From Lachnospiraceae bacterium C6A11 (GTDB taxonomy: Bacteria; Bacillota; Clostridia; Lachnospirales; Lachnospiraceae): a stretch of DNA of 64,000 nt. Positions 43,283 through 52,392 of this stretch are shown in pieces (positions within the stretch are counted from its first letter, which is position 1; the number at the start of each line of letters is the position of its first letter). The notes under the pieces were generated by a model that saw only the letters and a program-made list of their open reading frames with translations, searched no databases and had not been told where the DNA came from. Location of the stretch: NCBI GenBank assembly GCA_000702245.1, contig JNKY01000018.1, positions 117,760 through 181,759 on the forward strand, written 5' to 3'. A program made the translations under genes and the position numbers.

Positions 43283-45037
43283 TTAGTTCTTTTCAATATA
43301 CTTATTAAGTGTATCAACAACCGTATTTAAGTTGTATGGCTTTGCAATATAATCATCAAGCTGATTCTCTATGATACGCTCCTTATCGCCAAACATCGCT
43401 CTTGCGGTAACCGCGATGATAGGAAGTCTCTTCTTATGATCTCTCTGCTCAAGCTTTCTGATCTCCTGAGTTGCCGCGATACCGTCCATAACCGGCATCT
43501 GAACATCGAAGAGGGCTGCGTCGTAGGATTTCTGCTTGAAGAGCTCGATAGCCTTCTCGCCGTTCTCAGCAATATCATATGAGAAGCCTGCCATACCGAG
43601 GAGTTTTCCGATAACCTGCTGGTTGACCGGCTCATCCTCTGCAACAAGGATCCTTGCGTTCTTGCCGTTATTTGTGATAGAAAATACAGCCGCTGAATCC
43701 TTCTCCTCGTCCTTCTTCTCTTCAACCTCAGCAGCCTTAACGATCTTAAGAGGAATCTCTGCGATGAAGGTCGAACCGATTCCTTCCTTACTCTGTACGG
43801 TGATAGTACCGTTCATGAGCTCTGTGATCTGCTTACTGATTACAAGGCCGAGACCGGAACCGCCGTATTTTCTCGTGTCGGAACCGTCAACCTGCGAGAA
43901 TCTGATGAAAAGCTTGGTCATATTTGCTTCTGAGATACCGATACCTGTGTCGGCAACTGCTATACGAAGCTTAACTGTGTCTGCTGTATCATCAAGTGCC
44001 GCGATCTTAACTCTTACGCCGCCTTCAGATGTAAATTTGATGGCATTTGAAAGGAGGCAGTTAAGTACCTGCTGTATACGCTGTCCGTCTGCTCTGACGA
44101 GCTTAGGAATATTGTTACCAAAGTTAAGGTCAAGTGAGATAGCCTTGTTGTCTGCTGCCGGATAGTGAGCTGCAACTGTCTCCTCGATAGCTGCCTTGAT
44201 GTCGCAGATCTCTTCCTTGATCTTATATTTTCCGGCCTCGAGCTTACTGATATCAAGGATATCATTGATAAGCCTGAGGAGGTTGTCAGCACAGTTCTTG
44301 GCTGTGATGAGGTTGTCTCTGTAATCAGCCTGAAGATCTTCAGCCATAAGTGTAAGCTGGATCATACCGAGAATACCGTTGATAGGTGTTCTGATCTCGT
44401 GGCTCATATTTGCAAGGAACTCAGCCTGAGTCTTGTAAGCCGCATTTGCATCGTCGATAGCCTTGCTGAGCTTAGCCTCAGTTTCCTTCTGCTCTGTTAC
44501 ATCGATGACTACCATGTTGATGTGATCAGCTTCTGACTTGTACATAACTGTGTTGAAAGTCTTGCCAAGCTTCTCCATCGTGATCTCAACATCCATGAGG
44601 TCACCCTCTCTGGTGCCGGAATTGTTATATGCGCTGAACCATGCATTGATGTCCTGCAGAACCTCGATATTGCTTTCACCGAGTATCTTGTCCTGATAAT
44701 CCGGCTGATCAAGGTTAAAATACGTTCCAAACTTCTCGTTGGCATCTACCATCTGATAACCAACTACCGCACCTGCATGATCTGTAATGATCTTAGCCTG
44801 TGCAAAGCCGATTGGAAGGTTCATGAAAAGCTTTCTGTATTTGTCATTCTTATTTCCTGATGACTTCTTCCCTTTAATACTGCTTATCGCCACATATGCG
44901 ATTCCCAGCTGCAGCACGAGCATTATGATCCCGACTACATTATTCCCCACAACAATACCTACCAGTCCAAGCGCGCCAATTGCCACTGCGGTCGCTATCG
45001 CCAGCTGCTGGTTATCCAGCTCCTTTAATTTCTCCAT
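43283..45037 (-). CDS. Hybrid sensor histidine kinase with receiver domain
   Basis: 584 residues. Two membrane helices (about 12-55) with almost no outer loop precede a PAS-like domain (about 65-180), then a HisKA domain with the phospho-acceptor His in NMSHEIRTPINGIL (about residue 212). The HATPase domain has the N box NAIKF, G1 DTGIGI and G2 GGSGLGL. The C-terminal receiver (about 460-582) has the acidic pair in AEDEP and the phospho-Asp in ALFDVQMPVMDG (about residue 510), plus the conserved Lys in IAKPY. No HPt domain or partner regulator is nearby, so an HPt protein elsewhere is needed. GGGGTAAGG precedes the ATG. The signal is probably intracellular or in the membrane. Confidence 0.95.
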   Translation of the reverse strand: MEKLKELDNQQLAIATAVAIGALGLVGIVVGNNVVGIIMLVLQLGIAYVAISSIKGKKSSGNKNDKYRKLFMNLPIGFAQAKIITDHAGAVVGYQMVDANEKFGTYFNLDQPDYQDKILGESNIEVLQDINAWFSAYNNSGTREGDLMDVEITMEKLGKTFNTVMYKSEADHINMVVIDVTEQKETEAKLSKAIDDANAAYKTQAEFLANMSHEIRTPINGILGMIQLTLMAEDLQADYRDNLITAKNCADNLLRLINDILDISKLEAGKYKIKEEICDIKAAIEETVAAHYPAADNKAISLDLNFGNNIPKLVRADGQRIQQVLNCLLSNAIKFTSEGGVRVKIAALDDTADTVKLRIAVADTGIGISEANMTKLFIRFSQVDGSDTRKYGGSGLGLVISKQITELMNGTITVQSKEGIGSTFIAEIPLKIVKAAEVEEKKDEEKDSAAVFSITNNGKNARILVAEDEPVNQQVIGKLLGMAGFSYDIAENGEKAIELFKQKSYDAALFDVQMPVMDGIAATQEIRKLEQRDHKKRLPIIAVTARAMFGDKERIIENQLDDYIAKPYNLNTVVDTLNKYIEKN

Positions 45038-45220
45038 TACCTTACCCCTCTCTATCCTTTTGCATCATTAGTTTTTTGCTATTTTCGGACTTATATCCCT
45101 CAGACCTTTTCCGGGTCTATTTTTCTATATATTGGGTTTAGCCTTACGATCATTCCACAAAATAGTTTACTATAAATCAATCATACGGTCAATCAGTCAA
45201 TTCATCTTTTATGACTTATT

Positions 45221-48200
45221 TTATGACTGATTCTCGTTCTTAATCCCCTTCATTCTTGCAAGTATGCTGTTCCCCAGAGCGATCTCTCTGTCGAGCTCGG
45301 CATCTTCGTCGTCTTCCGGGTCAGCTTCCTCATATTCGTCGAAATCGTCGTCATCTTCAGGACCGGCTTCCTCATACTCGTCGAAATCGTCATCATCTTC
45401 TTCCTGACTATCATCTTCCGAGTCCTGCTCGCCGTCGTCATCACCCTTGGCAGCCGGCGCTTTGTAAAGCTTCTTACGCTTCTTCTTTCTCTCGTTTCGT
45501 GCCTTGTTGCTCATAAGGAGAAATACAAATACACACCACGCCGCCATCGTGAGCAGCATGCCCGGCCAGAAGCCCGGAGCAGTGTATTTCAGCTCGATAT
45601 CGTGTGTTCCGGCAGAAAGCTCGATACCCATAAAGGCTGTCTGAACCTTATTTATCTTCACCTTCTTGCCGTCAACATATGCACTCCAGCCCTCGTCATA
45701 AGGAACTGCGATAAACATCGTTCCACCCTCGCCGGCATCGATCGTACCCTTAAGATAACCGTCCTTGGCCTCCGAGAGATCGATGGCATGCTCTGAAAGC
45801 TTAGCATAATCATTTGCAAGAACAACCTTATCAAGCTCTGCATAATCGAATCTTACTGAGCCGTTCTTTGAATAGCTGTCATTAAACTCAACACACAGCT
45901 CAACCTTATCGCCGGCCTTCAGCTCGCCGAGATCGAATATCTGGCTCTGATAACGGTCATAGCCGGTCTGAACATCATTCTTTCTGTATCTGACCTTATA
46001 AACATTATTTGCGATTATATCAACAACATATCTGCCATCCTTATCAACTACGAAGGATGCCTTTACGATAGGCTTGCCGCTTCCGTCCGCAGCATAACCC
46101 ACAAGATCGCTTGTGTAGCCGTCAACCCATGCTTTAGCCTTCTCGCCGGAAGCTGTCATATCAAAATGCTTGTCCTTGTAGAGCTCCTGATCATTATCTG
46201 CCGCGCCTGCAACAAGCTCATTTACGTTGTTTATATCTCTGCCGTGCAGAAGATCGATCGAAGCCACCTTATCGCCTACCATATATGCTACAGGAAGCGC
46301 GAAATTGTTCTTATATACATTGCTGGCGTCGCTTTCATAGATGAGAGGAGTTGTCTCATCCGGATTGAAATAGTCAGCCCTTGTAGCGTAGATGTGTCTC
46401 ACACCGAACAGCATATTTGTGCCGTGGCAGGCTCCGAAATACAGATACTCGTTGGCGCCGGTGTAGAAGCCAAGCTTTCCGGTCGCTGTAACCGTCTCGC
46501 CTCGTACAGTTGAGCAGAAGATACCGATACTGTTCATTCCGTTCATCGTCGCTTCATCGATGATGTATGGATTGATCATATCCTCCCTGTAAAATACAGC
46601 CCCCTCTTCCTCGGCCATCTTATGAGCCGCAGCCGTAACATCCTCCATCTCGTCCGCACGCCTCATGGAATTTGCCGCATTTGCGCAGCCGATGTAGTCC
46701 ATACTGTGATCCGCCGCAAAAATTATTTCAGTGACAAATGCGATTGACATCACAACTGTCAGTATTTTCGATTTCTTAAGTCCCGTGCGCCTCAGCATGA
46801 AGAGGATGTAGCAGCCCAGTGTGATGACTACTGTCCAGATGATCTCCGGCTTCATGTAAGCCTTGATGCCTAACTGGTTGCCTGCTCCGTAGGTGCTGTA
46901 GATGATATAGCTCCAGAAGCCGCCCGCCAAAAACAGCGCACTGGTTATGTAATAACCGCTTATATACCTTAGCCTGAGGGCCGCCCTGTAGGCCATGGTC
47001 AGAAGCACGAACATGTACAGGAAGGTAAAACGGTTCGGAATTCCGTATTGATTATGGAAGCCGTGCCAGATATAGTTCAGCAGCTCGTTGTTGCAGCTTA
47101 CGATAAGCACTGCAAGAAGCAGGAACTTGCCTATTCTCTGAACAAGCTTCTCTTTTTCGATGAAAAGATAAACAAACGCAAGAAGTATGACGAAGGTTCC
47201 GCAGTAAAGGTTTGCGCCGCCGTCGAATACATTCATCTTGATCGGATTCGTAAATATCAGATGAGCCTTCAGAAGCTCCTTGATGTTCTGATACCAGGTC
47301 CACTTCGGAAGCTCCATCTTACCGGCCGCCGTCTGCATGATGCCCATGTATGCAGTCAGCAGCGAAACCGCCGTCATGGCTCCGGCAAGTATTGAATAGC
47401 CTGCAAATCTGATGATATGTGAGAAGAATTTCTTCACTCCGCCGTGGGACTCGGTGAAATACCAGAGCACAAGGAAGAGGCATACCATATATGCGATGTA
47501 GTAGTTACACCACAGACAGTATGTCAGTGACAGACAATAAAGCTTCGGATCGCCCTTGTCCATCAGCTTCTCGAAGCCGAGGATGATAAGCGGAAGAACC
47601 ATGATGCAGTCGAGCCACTCCACATTCCACATATAGCCCAGCATGTAATTGTTAAGTGCGTATGCGGTTCCGAAGGCAGTGATCAGCGTTGTATTTTTAA
47701 CACCGCCCTTATGCCTTGAAAGATAGTAGCTGAAGGCTCCCGCAGAAAATACAATCTTGAGGACCGTAAGGATAGTCATAAAGGTTGGTATGCCGCTCTT
47801 ACTTACGAATGCAACCAGAAGGTTCAGCGGACACGCCAGATAATAGAAGAAAAGCGACTGGAAATTAACACCCATGCCGACCTTCCAGGTGAAGAACATG
47901 CTCCCGTGATTAACGAGCTTGTCCTTATAATCCGCGAAGAATGGCACATACTGGTGCATACTGTCGACCATGGTATATGAGCCGCCGCCGAAAGGTCCGA
48001 CCTTGGAAACGATCATGGTCACGATCATGAAAACCAGAGTTATAAGCATGGCAAGAAGGATCGACCAGTTACCGAGGATAGTATCCAGAACCCCCTTCTT
48101 ATTCTGCTTAAATACAAACATCTTGCTGAAAATATAGTTCAGCACGACAACTATGACCTGGATAAATATCTTTGAAGGAAGTTCGCTAAAGCGAAGACTG

Positions 48201-48508
48201 TCACACAGGAAGGCGAAGCCGAGTATTTCAACCAGCATCGAGAATAGTCTGGCTCCGACAAAGCGGAAGATCTCCAGAATAACTCCCTGAACACTGTTCT
48301 GCTTAAAATTAAATACAAAGAACTTTGCCGCAAAGTAGGCAAAGCAGATCGCAAGACATATTGCGATGAAGTTGCAGACATTCCTGTCGAGCCCTGTCAG
48401 ATGTCTCAGCAGGAAGAATGTGATTATATTTACGCAGGTGGTGCAGCCGCCCGCAAAGAGATACCTTATCTTCTCGTCCTTAAATAGTAATTTGATCTTC
48501 GCTATCAT
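45221..48508 (-). CDS. GtrA-YfhO fusion membrane protein with acidic tail
   Basis: 1,095 residues. Residues 1-135 are a four-helix GtrA domain (YLFAGGCTTCVNIITFFLLRH start). From about 145 to 1,010 it is a YfhO-type GT-C membrane protein: many helices, the first-loop motif SYTMVDSMHQYVPFFADY, a large outer region (about 590-985) with a jelly-roll-like end, and a last helix near 990. YfhO is implicated in glycosylation of lipoteichoic acid using polyprenyl-linked sugar, and GtrA in flipping or handling the carrier, so the fusion joins two steps. The cytoplasmic tail is basic then acidic, with two copies of DDDDFDEYEEA. AGGG precedes the ATG. No terminator with a clear U-tract was seen after it. 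Confidence 0.9.
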   Translation of the reverse strand: MIAKIKLLFKDEKIRYLFAGGCTTCVNIITFFLLRHLTGLDRNVCNFIAICLAICFAYFAAKFFVFNFKQNSVQGVILEIFRFVGARLFSMLVEILGFAFLCDSLRFSELPSKIFIQVIVVVLNYIFSKMFVFKQNKKGVLDTILGNWSILLAMLITLVFMIVTMIVSKVGPFGGGSYTMVDSMHQYVPFFADYKDKLVNHGSMFFTWKVGMGVNFQSLFFYYLACPLNLLVAFVSKSGIPTFMTILTVLKIVFSAGAFSYYLSRHKGGVKNTTLITAFGTAYALNNYMLGYMWNVEWLDCIMVLPLIILGFEKLMDKGDPKLYCLSLTYCLWCNYYIAYMVCLFLVLWYFTESHGGVKKFFSHIIRFAGYSILAGAMTAVSLLTAYMGIMQTAAGKMELPKWTWYQNIKELLKAHLIFTNPIKMNVFDGGANLYCGTFVILLAFVYLFIEKEKLVQRIGKFLLLAVLIVSCNNELLNYIWHGFHNQYGIPNRFTFLYMFVLLTMAYRAALRLRYISGYYITSALFLAGGFWSYIIYSTYGAGNQLGIKAYMKPEIIWTVVITLGCYILFMLRRTGLKKSKILTVVMSIAFVTEIIFAADHSMDYIGCANAANSMRRADEMEDVTAAAHKMAEEEGAVFYREDMINPYIIDEATMNGMNSIGIFCSTVRGETVTATGKLGFYTGANEYLYFGACHGTNMLFGVRHIYATRADYFNPDETTPLIYESDASNVYKNNFALPVAYMVGDKVASIDLLHGRDINNVNELVAGAADNDQELYKDKHFDMTASGEKAKAWVDGYTSDLVGYAADGSGKPIVKASFVVDKDGRYVVDIIANNVYKVRYRKNDVQTGYDRYQSQIFDLGELKAGDKVELCVEFNDSYSKNGSVRFDYAELDKVVLANDYAKLSEHAIDLSEAKDGYLKGTIDAGEGGTMFIAVPYDEGWSAYVDGKKVKINKVQTAFMGIELSAGTHDIELKYTAPGFWPGMLLTMAAWCVFVFLLMSNKARNERKKKRKKLYKAPAAKGDDDGEQDSEDDSQEEDDDDFDEYEEAGPEDDDDFDEYEEADPEDDEDAELDREIALGNSILARMKGIKNENQS

Positions 48509-48561
48509 TTTATACCCTGTTCCTTAAATACTTTTTTATTCACATATACATGCACCCGGTG

Positions 48562-48606
48562 AAACGTATCGATGTTCAGCTCGGCAAAACGTATCGCTGT
48601 TCAGCT
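48562..48606. repeat. 20-bp direct repeat upstream of the GtrA-YfhO gene
   Basis: AAACGTATCGATGTTCAGCT at 48562-48581 and AAACGTATCGCTGTTCAGCT at 48587-48606 differ at one base and have a 25-bp period. They lie 54-98 bp upstream of the GtrA-YfhO start, so they could be protein-binding sites. Confidence 0.7.
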
Positions 48607-48652
48607 TCCGGATTCATGTATATTTGAATAATATTTTATCTTTACAGTAATC

Positions 48653-48682
48653 CTCCACCGGTGGTTGTTTTCACCGGTGGAG
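48653..48682 (-). terminator. Hairpin after the GH9 gene, probable terminator
   Basis: A perfect 11-bp GC-rich stem (48653-48663 with 48672-48682) with an 8-base loop lies 68 bp past the GH9 stop. It lacks a U-tract on the minus strand, so it could also be a processing or stabilising hairpin. Confidence 0.5.
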
Positions 48683-48749
48683 ATTTATTGTTGACGGATT
48701 ATTATTTTCCGGTCAGATGCCTGTCCAAACCGTCAGGCACTTCTTGTAT

Positions 48750-51101
48750 TTAGTGGAATCTCGCCAGGAGATAGATAAGTGGTGAATTCCAGTAAATAGT
48801 TACTTCATTGAGCGAGAATGCCTGCTCGTTATCAGCATAGCATCTTGCAGGAGCTGACTTATAAAGTACAGCCTTAGCGTACGAATCCTCAAGGTTTGCA
48901 TTTGGTCCGCCTGCAAGCATACCAGGCATAGCCTTCCCGAGAACCTGTGAAGGTCTGTGGTGCGGATGCTGTGGTGAGAATGAACCGTAGCCCGTTACGA
49001 AGCAGTAGCCAAGTGAATTGTAACCGAAGAGGTAATCCAGCTGGCGCTTTGCAAGAAGCGTATACTGCTCAACCTTCTCCTCATCGCCTGTAAGCCTTGC
49101 TGCGAAGAGAAGGATCATGCCGTTATTTGCAACGGTCATATTGCTTCCCCATACGTAGTTGCCGCTTACTGCCATGAAATAATTATTATTCTCTGCTCTC
49201 TTCACGATGTCATCAGCCTTTGCGAAGAGTGCTGTATTTGTTTTCTCAAGTACGTCCTCGATACCTGTAGGATCGCACTGAGCAAGTGAATAGTACGCAT
49301 ATGTAACGACATCAGCCCAGCCGAGGCCTTCTCTCATGAAGTCCTTGTAGTAATCATTGACTGCCTGTCTGTAAACCTCATCATTTGTTGCTCTGTAGAG
49401 AGAAACCGCTGCCCAGAACTGCTCATCGAAAATACTCTTGTCGCCGTATTCACCGGTAACGATCTCTTCAGGGTTTGTGTAGCCTGCGTGCTTCTCGCCG
49501 TCATCGATGTAGGCCCATGCCTTCTTTGCAGCCTCGAGACACTTATCGGCAAACTCCTTGTCGTAATCTGCGTAAACTCTTGAAGCGTCGCACATAACTG
49601 CTACGAAATCGCCTGTCGCAGCGTATGAAATAGGAGCAAGATAGAGTTCTTCTGTCTCTTCAACTGCAAGAACTGTCTCAGGGAAGTTAAGGCAGGTAAC
49701 CTTATGATAAACACCGCCTGTTGCCTCGTCCTGCATCTTGAGCATCCACTCAAGCTCATAACGTGCCTCGTCAAGAACGTCAGGCACACCGTTTCCGCTT
49801 TCAGGAATACCGAAGTTATCATTTACCTCGCCGTTATCCTCGTAAGCAAGGATAAGGTCTTCAACTGTCTTAGCACCTGCAACCACGTAACGTCCGTAGT
49901 CACCTGCATCGTGCCAGCCGCCGCTGACATCCTTCTGCTCAGTTCCGCCATAAACGGTTGCCAGCCCTGTATGACATGCCTCGTGAGCAAAGTCACCTGC
50001 TATATTTTTATCAAGCTCGCAGCCGCATCTCTGAAGATAGAGCATACGTACAACTGCGCCGTAAACGTCATCATAAATACCATCTCCGATGACGAAATTG
50101 TAGGTTCTGTTGCTGCCTGACTCGATATAATATGTACCCGGCTCAGTAACCTCTGAGAAGTCACCAAGTCTCAGCCAGTTTCTTGTATCTGTATCATCTA
50201 CAGGCTCGCCGAACTTGCCCGTGTAAACAACCTCATCGGTCTCTGCATTCTTAACATAGAATGTATTTATCACCTTTGAAGATATAGTTACTGACTTCAC
50301 ATCGTCAGGTCTGTAACCGATCTGTGAGGTATTCATTCTAGGTGGTTCAGGAAGCGGCTCGATCTCCTGAGCATTTGTTGCGTCCTTAACCGTAAGCTTT
50401 ACGTTATCATAATAGATGTTATGCTCGCCCGGATCGCCATCCATATCCTCCATGAGACCCATATTAAATACAAGTCTAGGAGCCGGATCCGAATCATCAT
50501 CCATCTCTATATCGAAGGAGTATGTCTGATATTCAGTACCGATATCGATATAATCTCCTGCGTATTTGTGGAAATCTCCGCCGTTCATCTGGAGTCTCCA
50601 CTCAATCTTTCTTGGAATATCACTCTTCGCGTCAAAAGAATAAGTATAAACAGCGCCCTTGCTGAGCGAAAAACCATCCCAGTAGATCTGGTTTGCGTAA
50701 TCCTTGGTGCCCACTCTGCTAATGTGTGCAACAAGCTGTCTCTCCTTAACACCAAGTGTGAAGGAACCACCGTTTGTGTAGGTTGTGAAGCCGTCCTCCT
50801 TGTTATCCTCGAAATCGACATCAACTACCTCCATGCCGTCCTCGAGCTTAACTATCTCGACAGTTTCATAATACGGTGAGTCATCTTCGAGCACAACGTC
50901 CTCGCCCGGTGCTTCAGTCGTAGCTGCCGTGTCCTCTGTACTGTCGGCTGTTGAGCCTTCAGTGCTGTCAGCTGTATTTTCTGTAACAGCTGTTGTTGAT
51001 TCTGTACTCTTCTTGTCGTCGTCCTTTTTCCCACAGGCCGCCATAGAAAGAGTCATCGCTGCTGCAAGTGTTACTGCAGCAAGTTTCCTGAATCTAGCCA
51101 T
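48750..51101 (-). CDS. Glycoside hydrolase family 9 cellulase, lipoprotein
   Basis: 783 residues. A lipoprotein signal peptide ends in SMAAC (Cys23), with a Ser/Thr/Glu-rich stalk (about 27-70). A beta-sandwich CBM-like domain (about 75-240) is followed by a CelD-type Ig-like domain (about 250-340, TSQIGYRPDDVKSV start) and a GH9 catalytic domain (about 345-783). Catalytic landmarks are present: GGWHDAGDYGRYVV with the nucleophile/base Asp pair, PHHRPS, and NEVTIYWNSPL with the acid Glu. It hydrolyses beta-1,4-glucan at the cell surface. ATG 51101 is chosen for the signal peptide and the GGAGG five bases upstream; ATG 51134 (GGAGG ten bases away) is an alternative. Confidence 0.95.
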   Translation of the reverse strand: MARFRKLAAVTLAAAMTLSMAACGKKDDDKKSTESTTAVTENTADSTEGSTADSTEDTAATTEAPGEDVVLEDDSPYYETVEIVKLEDGMEVVDVDFEDNKEDGFTTYTNGGSFTLGVKERQLVAHISRVGTKDYANQIYWDGFSLSKGAVYTYSFDAKSDIPRKIEWRLQMNGGDFHKYAGDYIDIGTEYQTYSFDIEMDDDSDPAPRLVFNMGLMEDMDGDPGEHNIYYDNVKLTVKDATNAQEIEPLPEPPRMNTSQIGYRPDDVKSVTISSKVINTFYVKNAETDEVVYTGKFGEPVDDTDTRNWLRLGDFSEVTEPGTYYIESGSNRTYNFVIGDGIYDDVYGAVVRMLYLQRCGCELDKNIAGDFAHEACHTGLATVYGGTEQKDVSGGWHDAGDYGRYVVAGAKTVEDLILAYEDNGEVNDNFGIPESGNGVPDVLDEARYELEWMLKMQDEATGGVYHKVTCLNFPETVLAVEETEELYLAPISYAATGDFVAVMCDASRVYADYDKEFADKCLEAAKKAWAYIDDGEKHAGYTNPEEIVTGEYGDKSIFDEQFWAAVSLYRATNDEVYRQAVNDYYKDFMREGLGWADVVTYAYYSLAQCDPTGIEDVLEKTNTALFAKADDIVKRAENNNYFMAVSGNYVWGSNMTVANNGMILLFAARLTGDEEKVEQYTLLAKRQLDYLFGYNSLGYCFVTGYGSFSPQHPHHRPSQVLGKAMPGMLAGGPNANLEDSYAKAVLYKSAPARCYADNEQAFSLNEVTIYWNSPLIYLLARFH

Positions 51102-51355
51102 CCTTACCTCCCATTTTTCCCTTCGTACAGCCATCGTAAATACACCTCCGGATGGAATTTTTAACGCAGCTATACTTTTAAGTGTGTGTGTTATAATATC
51201 AACCATCCTGCGGCCTTCTTGACGCCCGCGGGACGGGAATTATACAAAGCCATATCAGATATACGTATCTGATACGTTTTTTTATTGTGGATTTTTTGAC
51301 CGATCGATAATCGGTTTCGAGGCGATCCATAACCTCTTCATTTATCATGCTTCTA

Positions 51356-52285
51356 TTATGCTTCAGCAAGATATCTGACTACTTCTTCGAAATCCATGCT
51401 TCCGCCAAATATTGAAAGCGCACTTCCAATGGTAACATCCAGCCTGTTCTGTCCAAGCTTCTTCAGCACTTCAAGGTCTTCGAAGGAGCTGACACCTCCC
51501 GCGTAGGTTACCGGCAGCTTCCCCCAGTCTCCCAGAAGTGATGCAACCTTCGTCTCTATTCCTCTCGCCTTTCCTTCCACATCAACTGCATGGATCAGAA
51601 ACTCTGATGAATACTCGCTGAACATATCAAGAGTCTCCAAGTTTAGCGGAACATCCGTGAACCTCTGCCAGCGGTCGGTGACGATGAAGTAATCGTCACT
51701 TTTTTCTGTCTCTGAAATGACGGCATCTACTGTTTTAGAAACGGAAGCTTTATTTTCATCATCTGTTGCTTCGACGTCTCTGATTTTTTTCCGGCATGAC
51801 AGATCCAGTACAAGCCGGTCTCGTCCGACTGCACTGCGCAGCTTCTCCAGCCGCTCCATATTGATCCTGCCATTCTTAAATACATAAGAGGTCACGATCA
51901 CGTGAGTCGCTCCCATGTCGAGGAAACGCTCTGCATTCTCGGCTGTGATGCCGCCGCCTATCATAAGTCCGCCCGGAAAGGCTTTGAGGGCAAGTCTTGC
52001 CTGCTCTATATCCGCCTCATACTCTTCTGTTCCCGCAGGATTCAGAAGTATGATATGTCCGCCCGGAAGATTCATCTCGCGGTACATATTACCGAAAAAT
52101 GCACCATCATTATCCGAGACGAAGTTCTCCCTTGCAGAGCTCCTTACTGTCATATTGCCGGTCTGCTTTCCATCCTGCCGAGCCTCACACAAAGCATTAT
52201 CTGAGCTTACTCCGTCAGAAAGCGAGCTTCCGACTATCTGTTTAACTTTTCCATTGTGTATATCAATACATGGTCTGAATTTCAT
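51356..52285 (-). CDS. hisA: HIS6-type phosphoribosylformimino-AICAR ribotide isomerase (HisA)
   Basis: 309 residues; typical bacterial HisA is about 245. The TIM-barrel landmarks are FRPCIDIHNGKVKQIVG at the start, GGLMIGGGITAENAERFLDMGATHVIVTSYVF, LVLDLSCRK and PVTYAGGVSSFEDLE near the end, which fit the eukaryotic-type (HIS6) branch. Two inserts relative to bacterial HisA are visible: about residues 24-60 and about 172-195. It isomerises ProFAR to PRFAR in histidine synthesis. No other his gene is in the window. The Shine-Dalgarno is weak (TTAGGT). 107 bp separate it from the AAA ATPase gene upstream. Confidence 0.9.
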   Translation of the reverse strand: MKFRPCIDIHNGKVKQIVGSSLSDGVSSDNALCEARQDGKQTGNMTVRSSARENFVSDNDGAFFGNMYREMNLPGGHIILLNPAGTEEYEADIEQARLALKAFPGGLMIGGGITAENAERFLDMGATHVIVTSYVFKNGRINMERLEKLRSAVGRDRLVLDLSCRKKIRDVEATDDENKASVSKTVDAVISETEKSDDYFIVTDRWQRFTDVPLNLETLDMFSEYSSEFLIHAVDVEGKARGIETKVASLLGDWGKLPVTYAGGVSSFEDLEVLKKLGQNRLDVTIGSALSIFGGSMDFEEVVRYLAEA

Positions 52286-52392
52286 TTTTACCTAACTATC
52301 CGTTCGCTGCTCAGTTCATCCGATCCTAATATCATTTTGCATCACAAACACTCATTGCTGCAAAACATCATCATTATCATCCGCAGTTTCTA

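Noticed and set aside
43283..45037. Reading the hybrid kinase as partner of the Tad operon
   Set aside because: A bidirectional terminator lies between them, and the kinase has its own start region; no shared motif.
51207..51355. Promoter or plus-strand terminator between hisA and the GH9 gene
   Set aside because: A TATAAT-like box and a palindrome with a plus-strand T-run exist, but no matching -35 and no plus-strand gene to terminate.
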